This document shows, in pieces, positions 57,003 to 64,000 of a stretch of 64,000 nt of DNA. The DNA lies in assembly GCF_011319465.1 (NCBI RefSeq), contig NZ_RCMB01000004.1, positions 1 through 64,000 of the forward strand, read 5' to 3'. The DNA is from Candidatus Nitrosotalea sp. TS. Lineage in GTDB: Archaea > Thermoproteota > Nitrososphaeria > Nitrososphaerales > Nitrosopumilaceae. A model generated the notes under the pieces. It was not told where the DNA came from. It was given only the letters and a program-made list of their open reading frames with translations, and did no database searches. The translations under genes and the position numbers were made by a program. How positions within the stretch are numbered: the stretch's first letter is position 1; every line of letters begins with the position of its first letter.

Positions 57003-57400
57003 AAATTCCTAATATTGCATGTAAGATAGAAACATATGCTGCGGTAAATCCATCAGAAGATCCGGAAAAGATCAAGTCTGCCGTATCTAATGTAATGCTG
57101 GATACTGATTATGAATACAAGGATGGAAGCATAAAGGCAATCTCAAGAGATCTGCACTCTTTATCAAAGATTCAGGAAACAATAGAGAAGCGTAGAGTAA
57201 ACAGAGTGTATCGAAGACAGATGCGATACAACACAAAAGGCGATACTACTTGGTTTTATCTTAACAAGCAGGCAGCATATGTTGATGTCATCGCTATCTG
57301 TGATGAAGCAGAAGAGTCTCCCATGGGGCCAATTAAGGTAATCATACACTGCAAAGATTTGGAAAAAGTAGTTGACTGGCTTGCCCCGGAATCTGTATGA
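56999..57400 (+). CDS. UPF0201-type protein
   Basis: 133 residues. A ferredoxin-like alpha/beta fold: CKIETYAAVNPSEDPEKIKSAVSNVM, then IQETIEKRRVNRVYRRQM (basic helix), and GPIKVIIHCKDLEKVVDWLAP at the end. The pattern E-x-Y-x-x-V-x-P-S-E-D-x-x-K fits UPF0201, thought to bind RNA or nucleotides. It overlaps the UPF0200 gene by 4 nt, so they work or are regulated together. Confidence 0.82.
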   Translation: MKIPNIACKIETYAAVNPSEDPEKIKSAVSNVMLDTDYEYKDGSIKAISRDLHSLSKIQETIEKRRVNRVYRRQMRYNTKGDTTWFYLNKQAAYVDVIAICDEAEESPMGPIKVIIHCKDLEKVVDWLAPESV

Positions 57401-57794
57401 TGAAATTTTACTTTTGTAATTTTATACCAAGACAGGTCTGCATTTTGTAGGGATAATAGAATAAGATACAATTTATGAAAAATTGCAACACGGTAAAACG
57501 GAGCGGAATTGTTGACGGAATAATTTGGAAAACGTAAGGCGTGGTCCTGTATAGGCAAAAGCATTCTCCTGCCACTTGCGCACCTTTGTGCACTCTACTA
57601 TGTACTGTTTTTCACAGGACCACGCAAATTCAGTCGATAGAATTTGCGTGTTTTCTCATGGATTATTATACGTCTTCATAATATTTAACAATTAGTCATA
57701 ATTATCACAATTAAGTATGTCTTTTTCAATAATTCTTTGATCTATAATACTGATTCAATGAAGACGTTATCTTTTTTTGAATAATTTTTACAGT
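57401..57794 (+). other. 394-bp intergenic region between convergent genes with a structured element
   Basis: No gene of reasonable quality is present. The centre (57539-57650) holds two strong inverted repeats described separately. The flanks are AT-rich without repeats and may hold the 3' ends of both convergent transcripts. Confidence 0.7.
57539..57650 (+). ncRNA. candidate structured RNA or attenuator with mutually exclusive stems
   Basis: Stem A: GCGTGGTCCTGT (57539-57550) pairs perfectly with ACAGGACCACGC (57614-57625), 12 bp around a 63-nt loop that itself holds the small hairpin GCAC-CTTT-GTGC. Stem B: CACGCAAATTC (57621-57631) pairs perfectly with GAATTTGCGTG (57640-57650), 11 bp, followed by TTTT. 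Bases 57621-57625 are shared, so only one stem can form at a time. Stem B plus T run resembles a terminator. Function unproven. Confidence 0.5.
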
Positions 57795-58514
57795 TTATCT
57801 CTGAAACACAGTGAGAAGATCAGGCAAGGCCTTTGCGGCAGAAGAGCGAATTGAAAGGCTCATGCTTGTAGACATTGGTGTCTCTTCTGGGTTTACTTCA
57901 ATCACGATGGCTCCATTTTGGCGTGCATATGCTGGTAAAAGATTTGCAGGAGATACAGCAAGTGAAGTACCAACCACAATCATCACATCACAAGAGCTTG
58001 CCTGCTGCATTGCTGCATGCCACACATCCTGCGGTAATGACTCTCCAAACCACACCACATCAGGTCTTAGAATATTTCCGCATTTGCAAATAGGTGGAAG
58101 TTCAGAAAAGCCTGTCACTATGATATCTTTAAAATCACATACAGTGCATTTGATTGTAATAATGCTGCCGTGGAGCTCGTAAACTTTGGTACTTCCAGCT
58201 CTCTGATGCATACCATCAATGTTTTGCGTTAACACATGAACGGGCCTGTATTTTTCAAGCTCTGCCATTGCAAGATGACCAGGATTTGGTTTTGCAGCAA
58301 GAATGTTTGTTCTTCTTTCTTCATACCATTCCCAGACAAGCTTTGGGTTTTCATAAAATGCATCTATTGTAGCAAGTTTCATTGCGTCATATTTTCTCCA
58401 AAAGCCATCCTTTCCCCTAAATGTTGGAATTCCACTTTCCTGAGAAATTCCTGCTCCAGTGACAAAGACTATTTTTTCTGCTTGACGCAGTCTATCGGCA
58501 ACTGGTCCAAACAT
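57795..58514 (-). CDS. Sir2-type NAD-dependent deacylase
   Basis: 239 residues. It has FVTGAGISQESGIPTFRG, TQNIDGMHQRAG, the catalytic His in ELHGS, the zinc site CTVC…CKCG, PDVVWFGE, and VVGTSLAVSPA. It removes acetyl or acyl groups from lysine using NAD+; archaeal Sir2 acts on the chromatin protein Alba. It begins one base after the rnz stop, making it the last gene of the prs-trmG10-rnz-sir2 run. Confidence 0.95.
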   Translation of the reverse strand: MFGPVADRLRQAEKIVFVTGAGISQESGIPTFRGKDGFWRKYDAMKLATIDAFYENPKLVWEWYEERRTNILAAKPNPGHLAMAELEKYRPVHVLTQNIDGMHQRAGSTKVYELHGSIITIKCTVCDFKDIIVTGFSELPPICKCGNILRPDVVWFGESLPQDVWHAAMQQASSCDVMIVVGTSLAVSPANLLPAYARQNGAIVIEVNPEETPMSTSMSLSIRSSAAKALPDLLTVFQR

Positions 58515-58515
58515 G

Positions 58516-59415
58516 TCACTTGATGTTTATCTCTAAAAGATCCTTTGCGGCAATTACGGAATCATGCACCGTCTTTGCCTCTTCTATTAACTCATCTGCA
58601 TTTTCATATCTTGCCGAAAAATGTGTTAAAATAAGATTTGTTACTCCTGCTTTTTTGGCAAGCTCTGCAGCCTCTTTTGCAGTAGAATGATAGTTTGCTA
58701 TTGCCTTATCACGCAATGTATCAGAATATGTGGAATCAAATGTGATATAGTCACAGCCCTTGAAAAATTCTTCCAGTTTCTTTGTAGGCCTTGTATCTCC
58801 TGATATGCCTATCTTTCTACCCTTTCTGCTCTCTCCCATTACGTCAGATGGTTTCACAGTCTTGTTTGCTACTTTTACCTCATTGCCATTCTGAAGCTCT
58901 CTCCACAGTTTTCCTTCAGGTATTCCAAGATGCTTTGCCTTCTCAGGATAGAACTTGCCTGGGCGGTCATTCTCAGAGAAGAGGTAAGAATATGCTGGTA
59001 TGGAATGCTCCGCTTCGCAAACATGAACTGTATATGCAGGGTCATCAAAAACTGGTCCTTCCTTTATTCTAATAATTCTAACAGGAAACGTAAGTCCAAA
59101 GTTTAATATCTTCAAATTTGTTGCAAGAAACTCTTCAATTCCTGTAGGACCAAAGATGTCTATTGGTTCGGTTCTATTCTGAAGTGACATTGTTTGCAAC
59201 AGGCCAAGAATTCCAACACAATGATCCCCATGTAAATGCGTGACGAAGATCTTCATTTTTTTATTCCATCCAAGCTTTGCCTTTTGGAATGCAATCTGGG
59301 CACCCTCTCCTGCATCAAACATCAGTATCTCCTTGTCTAAAACTAGACATGTGCATGTCATTCCGCGCTCTGCTGTTGGTTGAGCAGCTGATGTACCCAA
59401 GAATACCAGTTTCAT
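58516..59415 (-). CDS. rnz: ribonuclease Z (tRNase Z)
   Basis: 299 residues, metallo-beta-lactamase fold. The signature [18 protein letters not shown] (about 60-77) binds two zincs. Also present are [11 protein letters not shown], the C-terminal HFSARYEN, and an exosite arm at about 155-185. It cuts the 3' trailer of pre-tRNA before CCA addition. Its end is adjacent to sir2 and its start overlaps the trmG10 end by 4 nt. Confidence 0.96.
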   Translation of the reverse strand: MKLVFLGTSAAQPTAERGMTCTCLVLDKEILMFDAGEGAQIAFQKAKLGWNKKMKIFVTHLHGDHCVGILGLLQTMSLQNRTEPIDIFGPTGIEEFLATNLKILNFGLTFPVRIIRIKEGPVFDDPAYTVHVCEAEHSIPAYSYLFSENDRPGKFYPEKAKHLGIPEGKLWRELQNGNEVKVANKTVKPSDVMGESRKGRKIGISGDTRPTKKLEEFFKGCDYITFDSTYSDTLRDKAIANYHSTAKEAAELAKKAGVTNLILTHFSARYENADELIEEAKTVHDSVIAAKDLLEINIK

Positions 59416-60347
59416 CTTACAACAATAACCCTTGTTAGACTCTTATGCCTATAGATTTCGTATTTCTTTGCTTCGCTTAGCTCTGTGATACCTGTTCCCT
59501 TCTTGTATACCAGTACTAATTTCATTTTCTTTGGTACCACTGAGAGGAAATCTTCAATTATTTTTTTTGGTGGAGCAGATGATCTTGAAGCAGTTCCATA
59601 TGGAACATCCGTAACTATGGCATCTATTTTTTTCTTGATCTTTGGTATGAATTGATAGGTAGAATTTACAACCAGCGGATCATATCCATTATCAGCAAGA
59701 TTCCTTCTAGTGATATTGCACATGTCAGAATCAAAATCAATTCCAATAGAGTGCATTCCCATAGATTCAGCTTCAAGTAATATGGTACCGGTTCCACAGA
59801 ACGGGTCGCATAAAGTATCGCCCTCTTTTAGCTGTGACAAGTTAACCATGCACCTACTAAGCTTCCAATCAAGCTCAGTTGGATATTTGATTGTCTTTTT
59901 TGGCCTTTTGGGCGTCATTATACCATCGGCATAGCCAACATATCTTGCCTTATCAGTAATGATTAGGTATACGATAAGTGATGGGTTTGAGAGAGATACA
60001 CTACAACCCCATCTTGATTTCAGTATTGTTCCAACGTCTCTTTCAATATTGGACACATTGATCTTTTTTGAAGACAGGTTAAATGCTCTGCAGACAAATG
60101 ATTTTGGGTTCTGTACAGGAACATCTATCTCAGAAATGTCATCGAGCATGCCAGAAATATTGCCACAAGCTCTAACAAATGTGGCCCTCTGAGCTATTTT
60201 CTGCCATGGCACGTTGGATTTTATGATTACAAGTTTGGGCTCTATCGAACATGTTGTTTTGACATCATAGCTTTTTGATATGGAAATTACTTCATCTACA
60301 CCAAGTTCTGGGTGTTCACCAGATAATACGAAAAAACTCTGTGGCAT
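59412..60347 (-). CDS. tRNA (guanine-10-N2) dimethyltransferase (Trm-G10 / Trm11)
   Basis: 311 residues. A THUMP-type N-terminal domain (residues 1-150) is followed by a Rossmann methyltransferase with [15 protein letters not shown] (SAM loop, near 185), GIDFDSDMC, and the catalytic DVPYGTASR near 245. It methylates G10 in the tRNA D-stem, as in the Trm11/Trm-G10 family. Cotranscribed with rnz and prs, so a tRNA/nucleotide processing unit. Confidence 0.92.
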   Translation of the reverse strand: MPQSFFVLSGEHPELGVDEVISISKSYDVKTTCSIEPKLVIIKSNVPWQKIAQRATFVRACGNISGMLDDISEIDVPVQNPKSFVCRAFNLSSKKINVSNIERDVGTILKSRWGCSVSLSNPSLIVYLIITDKARYVGYADGIMTPKRPKKTIKYPTELDWKLSRCMVNLSQLKEGDTLCDPFCGTGTILLEAESMGMHSIGIDFDSDMCNITRRNLADNGYDPLVVNSTYQFIPKIKKKIDAIVTDVPYGTASRSSAPPKKIIEDFLSVVPKKMKLVLVYKKGTGITELSEAKKYEIYRHKSLTRVIVVR

Positions 60348-61232
60348 TCAGCTGATTGCCTTTACTATTACAGGGGAGACATCTACCATGCTTGTCTTGC
60401 CAGGTATGGTATTTGTGCTAACTATTCTTGTAACTCCAGATTTTCGAATCTTTCTTTCGGCATCTCCTATTAGAAGAGCATGAGTACAAGTTGCGTATAT
60501 CTTACCGCACTTTTGTTTTTTCAAATGTTCTGCAGCTTTTACGATGCTACCGCCAGTACTTATCATATCATCAACCAAAATAATGTCTCTGTTTCTTACT
60601 TCATAATGATTTTTTGATTTTATAATGACTTCTCCGGTTTTTCTATCTCTGTGTTTTTCTAGTGCAATATAGTCTACTCCCATCATGTTTGCAAAATTTT
60701 TTGCCCTCTCAACTCCTCCCATATCTGGAGATACTACAAGTGGATATTTCAGATGCAATCTCTTGAAATATTTCACAAGCTCTCCTATGGCAGTAACATT
60801 TTTCGTTGGTATCTGGAAATGTTTCAGCGCCAGAATGCTGTGAATGTCGACTACAATGATTCTTGTTGCGCCTGCCACTTTGAACATCTTTGCAACAAGA
60901 GACATGGTGACAACTTCTCCTGGAAGAAATTCTCTGTCTTGTCTTGCATACCCCATGTATGGAATTACCACATAAACCTCAGAAGAATATTTTTTGGCTT
61001 GTGAGACTAGAGCCAAAACACGAACAAGATTAGAATCGACAGGAGGATATACCGAGTGAACTACAACTATCTTTCCCTTTGGTTTTGTCTTCAAAGTAAT
61101 CTTGCTTTCTCCATCTGGAAAGACTCGCAATTCGCAGCCGATGTATTTTGATTTTAATTTTGATGCTATTTTTCTAGCTAGATGATCAGATGAAGACTCT
61201 CCAATAACTGTAAAGCTAACCAACAGACTCAT
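60348..61232 (-). CDS. prs: ribose-phosphate pyrophosphokinase
   Basis: 294 residues from ATG 61232. It shows ARKIASKLKSKYIG, FPDGESKITL, VHSVYPPVDSNLVRVLALV, the YMGYARQDREFLPGE region, VVDIHS, and the PRPP loop DIILVDDMISTGGSI near residue 210. It makes PRPP from ribose-5-phosphate and ATP. Without it nucleotides and histidine cannot be made. A longer upstream reading has a Cys-rich extension unlike the family and is not used. Confidence 0.95.
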   Translation of the reverse strand: MSLLVSFTVIGESSSDHLARKIASKLKSKYIGCELRVFPDGESKITLKTKPKGKIVVVHSVYPPVDSNLVRVLALVSQAKKYSSEVYVVIPYMGYARQDREFLPGEVVTMSLVAKMFKVAGATRIIVVDIHSILALKHFQIPTKNVTAIGELVKYFKRLHLKYPLVVSPDMGGVERAKNFANMMGVDYIALEKHRDRKTGEVIIKSKNHYEVRNRDIILVDDMISTGGSIVKAAEHLKKQKCGKIYATCTHALLIGDAERKIRKSGVTRIVSTNTIPGKTSMVDVSPVIVKAIS

Positions 61233-61320
61233 CGAGCAAAGGGCTATTCTTAAGTTTTGAGGAATTTTAGCATGGCAACATCGAGTATGTTTAAAGAAAG
61301 CCATTTACAAAATAAGATGA

Positions 61321-62247
61321 ATGGAAAACCGCATCGTTTCCTTTCTCCCAAGCGCAACTGAGATATTGTATGAGCTTGGGGTGGGAGACCAAGTATTTGC
61401 AGTAACACATGAGTGTAATTATCCGTCAGAGGCAAAGACCAAACCAAAAGTGATTCACTCTGTCTTTGATCCAGAAAAGATGACAAGTCAAGAAATTGAC
61501 AAAAAAGTAGTGGATCTCATGAAAGCAGGCAAAGACATCTATGTACTAGATGAACAAGTGCTCAAAAATGCAAACCCAAATCTCATTGTGGCCCAAGGCA
61601 TATGTGAGGTCTGTTCACCCTTTACCAAAGAAATCAATAAGGCAGTTGCCATACTTGGAGTAAAGCCAGAAGTTCTAATCTTAGATCCAAGAAACCTCGG
61701 TGACATACTTGATAATATAATCGAGGTTGGCAAAAAAGTAGGAAAACTAGGTGAATCACAAGCTTTTGTTTATGACCTGAGATCTAGAGTCAAAATTATA
61801 CAACACAAACAGAAGATTGTACGACCACAAGTTCTCTGTATTGAATGGCTTGATCCGCTGTTTACTGCTGGTCATTGGGTCCCACAGATGGTAGAACTAG
61901 CAGGAGGAATAAACGGAATCAGTGCAACAGGAGATCAGTCAAGAAGAATGGAACTAGATGAGATTGTCAAGTTTGATCCAGACATAATTGTGCTTATGCC
62001 ATGTGGCTTTGACGTAAACAGAACCATGCAAGAATATGAAAAACTTGCAGACAAGGAGAAATGGAGATCATTGAAGGCAGTAAAACAAGGCCAAGTTTAT
62101 GCAGTGAATGCAAACGAATACTTTAGCAAACCAGGACCAAGAATTGTGACAGGACTTGAGATCTTGGCAAAAATAATCAATCCTGATACGTTCAAAGATT
62201 TACAGGTTCCAAAGAATTCTATCCAGAAAATAGAGTCTGAATTGTAA
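61321..62247 (+). CDS. cobalamin/metallophore-type periplasmic-binding-fold protein without signal peptide
   Basis: 308 residues with the BtuF/FepB-like fold: RIVSFLPSATEILYELGVGDQVFAVTHECNYP near the start, a long backbone helix at about 130-165, GGINGISATGD, and FDPDIIVLMPCGF in the second lobe. It starts at MENRIVSF with no signal peptide, so it is probably cytoplasmic or exported by another route. Cys residues lie at ECN and at CEVC. No ABC permease or ATPase gene is beside it. A role in cobalamin or cobamide handling fits the other B12 genes but is inferred. Confidence 0.8.
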   Translation: MENRIVSFLPSATEILYELGVGDQVFAVTHECNYPSEAKTKPKVIHSVFDPEKMTSQEIDKKVVDLMKAGKDIYVLDEQVLKNANPNLIVAQGICEVCSPFTKEINKAVAILGVKPEVLILDPRNLGDILDNIIEVGKKVGKLGESQAFVYDLRSRVKIIQHKQKIVRPQVLCIEWLDPLFTAGHWVPQMVELAGGINGISATGDQSRRMELDEIVKFDPDIIVLMPCGFDVNRTMQEYEKLADKEKWRSLKAVKQGQVYAVNANEYFSKPGPRIVTGLEILAKIINPDTFKDLQVPKNSIQKIESEL

Positions 62248-62257
62248 AAATGTCCCG

Positions 62258-62286
62258 ACATCCTCATTGGGTAGGTGTGAGGATGT
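62258..62286 (+). terminator. stem-loop after the cobalamin-type binding protein gene
   Basis: ACATCCTCA and TGAGGATGT form a perfect 9-bp stem around an 11-nt loop, 10 nt after the stop codon at 62247. No long T run follows, so it may be a processing or stability hairpin rather than a classic terminator. The rest of the gap to 62488 shows only AT-rich sequence and the next promoter. Confidence 0.5.
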
Positions 62287-62488
62287 AAGTGACTCCAAAT
62301 GCTTGGTAACATTTACTTGTTATGTCTTTTATTTATCTTGAATCAACCTTTCACTTTCTTATTCTAAGATTTGAGAATATCATGAGCCTATGGAAGACTT
62401 TGATTAATCTGTCATCAATTAGTGGTATGGTTGCAATAGATGAGTAATTTGTATTCAAACGGATACGAAAAATTACAAATTAGGAGAC

Positions 62489-63346
62489 ATGTCGGATAGA
62501 TCATTGGATCTAGTATTTTCCGATATTCATGCAGATATTCATGCTCTAGATACTATACTTGGCATAGCGTCAAGTCCAGAGTTTACAAAAAAGTATGGCA
62601 CTTTTTCAAGAATAATAAATCTGGGAGATATCCTTGAAAGGGGAATCCATCCAAAAGAGGTCATTTCAAGATTAAGGTCATTTGAAACGAACTATCCGCT
62701 TTCTTCTGTAATGGGAAATCATGATGAAGCATTTTTGTATAATAGGTTGATAGGTGGAAGTTCAATTGAGAGCATGGACGCACATGCAAAACTAAACTCA
62801 GAAGATCTCTCTTTTTTCAAAGAAAATAGTGATGGAACATTTGGAAACCAAGAATTTATTGATAAAAAACACGGCCTTTTTTGCGTCCACGGAGGTCCAC
62901 TTGATCCTGAAAAAATAAGGCCAAAAACCACTTCAAGCGAAGAAGCTTGGCTATACCAAAAGTCTTGGCAGAGGCTAACAGAAGAAGACTTTGAATTCTT
63001 CACTTATTCTGGGTATCATTACAAGGCATCTTCTGCTTTTGATGAGGCCAAAAAACATGTGAAAAACCCTATCATTTTATGTGGTCACCAACATAGAGAA
63101 GAAACAATAACGATGCAGGATAATCTCATTCGTAGTATTTACCCCTCCTTGAACGTAGTAAAGGAAAAGTTTTCAGGTCGCATTCTTGAGAGTAAGGAAA
63201 TTGAAATAAACTCTTCTAACAATTATCTTATCAGATTGGGTATTGGTGGGCCTGCAGGTCACTATGTAAAAGACTCCGAGGTTCCTCATTTTGCGATTGT
63301 TCAATATGACCCAAAAAAGGTAATTTTGTTTACAGTATATACCTGA
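62489..63346 (+). CDS. calcineurin-type metallophosphoesterase
   Basis: 285 residues. Motifs: LVFSDIHADIHAL (D-x-H), IINLGDILERG (G-D-x-x-x-R), SVMGNHDEAFLY (G-N-H-D), FCVHGG (H-G-G), and ILCGHQHREE (G-H-x-H). All metal ligands are present. It is closer to PPP-type or bis(5'-nucleosyl)-tetraphosphatase-like enzymes than to nucleases. Substrate unknown. Confidence 0.88.
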   Translation: MSDRSLDLVFSDIHADIHALDTILGIASSPEFTKKYGTFSRIINLGDILERGIHPKEVISRLRSFETNYPLSSVMGNHDEAFLYNRLIGGSSIESMDAHAKLNSEDLSFFKENSDGTFGNQEFIDKKHGLFCVHGGPLDPEKIRPKTTSSEEAWLYQKSWQRLTEEDFEFFTYSGYHYKASSAFDEAKKHVKNPIILCGHQHREETITMQDNLIRSIYPSLNVVKEKFSGRILESKEIEINSSNNYLIRLGIGGPAGHYVKDSEVPHFAIVQYDPKKVILFTVYT

Positions 63347-63364
63347 CCTAGGATAGAATAAACT

Positions 63365-63907
63365 ATGAGTGCCACAGAAATACTAAGAAACGACCACAAA
63401 CAGATGCGTCGTCTTGAAAAGATAATCATTCAATGTTATACGAAACTCTATGCTGAACAAAACATTCCGTTCTCAGATCTAGAAAAAATAGTTGTAATCA
63501 TGTCTGAATTTCTCGATGCCATTCATTATTCCAGAGAGGAGGATGCATACTTTGCCTGCGTTGGAAGCTATGGATCCCTAAAAGAAGAGATACAGGCATT
63601 TATGATCGAGCATGAATTTAGTCGTCGCATTGCAAATAACATTTCAGGATATTTACAGAAATGGAAAGAGGGAGAAAATGAAAGAGAACCTGTTGCAAGG
63701 TTTCTTAAAACTTATGCAATTTATCTAAATGATCATATGACAAAGGAAGACAAGTTTTTCGACACTGCAGAAAAACAAATCTTATCTCCTGAAGAGGAAA
63801 AAATGATGTATGAAGAATTTCGTGCAGTTAATGCTGTTGTGGCAAAACTTGATGAGATGATCAAGTCCTTAGATTATCTGGAACAGACTAGCTGGATGAA
63901 AAATTAA
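63365..63907 (+). CDS. hemerythrin-like (HHE) domain protein
   Basis: 180 residues. A four-helix bundle with His/Glu ligands in NDHKQMRRLE (helix 1), HYSREEDAYF (helix 2), IEHEFSRRI (helix 3) and LNDHMTKEDKFFD (helix 4). Hemerythrin domains bind a di-iron centre and sense or carry O2, NO or related gases. The gene follows the phosphoesterase by 18 nt on the same strand and overlaps the next convergent gene at its stop. Confidence 0.9.
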   Translation: MSATEILRNDHKQMRRLEKIIIQCYTKLYAEQNIPFSDLEKIVVIMSEFLDAIHYSREEDAYFACVGSYGSLKEEIQAFMIEHEFSRRIANNISGYLQKWKEGENEREPVARFLKTYAIYLNDHMTKEDKFFDTAEKQILSPEEEKMMYEEFRAVNAVVAKLDEMIKSLDYLEQTSWMKN

Positions 63908-64000
63908 TAGTCTTCAAAGATAGATTTTACTTTTGGATACAATGAAACTTTGCATTGTTCTAGTTTGTATTTTTGTTGCATGATCTGGGTACGAATCCAC
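63904..64000 (-). CDS. C-terminal end of an unidentified protein, cut by the window edge
   Basis: An open minus-strand reading enters from the right edge and stops at TAA (63906-63904). It codes for about 31 residues ending KYKLEQCKVSLYPKVKSIFEDY. The stop overlaps the hemerythrin gene's stop (convergent). Too short to identify. Confidence 0.55.
   Translation of the reverse strand, partial: WIRTQIMQQKYKLEQCKVSLYPKVKSIFEDY

Overview
The window is a contiguous piece of a Thaumarchaeota / Nitrososphaeria (ammonia-oxidising archaeon type) chromosome. The evidence is the gene set: both PolD subunits, Orc1/Cdc6, PCNA, GINS, TFS and Rpo11, an archaeal CCA-adding enzyme, Trm-G10, GGGP synthase for ether lipids, a thermosome with a Gly-Gly-Met tail, Cdc48, a stand-alone parvulin, cobalamin-synthesis genes and many secreted beta-rich proteins of the kind thaumarchaea carry. 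The moderate AT content suggests a group I.1a or Nitrosotalea-like lineage rather than Nitrososphaera; that placement is inference. No ammonia monooxygenase, rRNA, CRISPR array or transposase is present.

Layout. 1-8 kb: tRNA-Val, bluB, an intron-containing tRNA-Arg, small zinc-ribbon and coiled-coil proteins, cyclophilin, secreted proteins, a PfkB kinase, a dUTPase-like protein, an MtrA-like protein and a DegT aminotransferase. 8-16 kb: a 4-TM membrane protein, tyrS, an F420-type LLM oxidoreductase, cobJ, a two-domain secreted protein, aspartate kinase, PCNA, TFS, Rpo11. 16-26 kb: small proteins, a phosphatase, a ferredoxin, parvulin, a RecA-like ATPase, a class-V aminotransferase, a cyclase, an AmmeMemoRadiSam radical-SAM gene interrupted by an intein, cdc48, hsp20. 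26-31 kb: an ACT-like regulator, cbiE, a three-cupredoxin secreted protein, PAC2. 31-41 kb: a replication hub with DP1, orc1/cdc6, an AT-rich and repeat-bearing intergenic region that is a good oriC candidate, several small DNA-binding proteins, GGGPS and DP2. 41-49 kb: glyA, thermosome, glnA, GINS, SDR and FAD oxidoreductases, tRNA-Pro. 49-57 kb: a long minus-strand run with XPD-like helicase, AlkA-like glycosylase, CDF transporter, kinase, cca and thpR, then UPF0200/UPF0201 on plus. 57-64 kb: a structured intergenic element, then the tightly packed sir2-rnz-trmG10-prs run, a cobalamin-type binding protein, a phosphoesterase and a hemerythrin-like protein.

A recurring property is single-base reading-frame breaks in about 20 places, many of them in essential genes (cdc48 three times, PCNA, tyrS, aspartate kinase). 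They cluster at 5-25.5 kb and 47.9-56.2 kb and are absent from 25.6-47.9 kb and 56.2-64 kb. I read them as sequence errors and annotate the restored gene spans. The most distinctive biology is the intein that splits the radical-SAM cysteine motif and carries a Vsr/DUF559-like nuclease module. Next are the candidate replication origin, a tRNA-Arg with a D-loop intron, a pair of mutually exclusive hairpins between convergent genes, and cupredoxin domains that have lost copper ligands.
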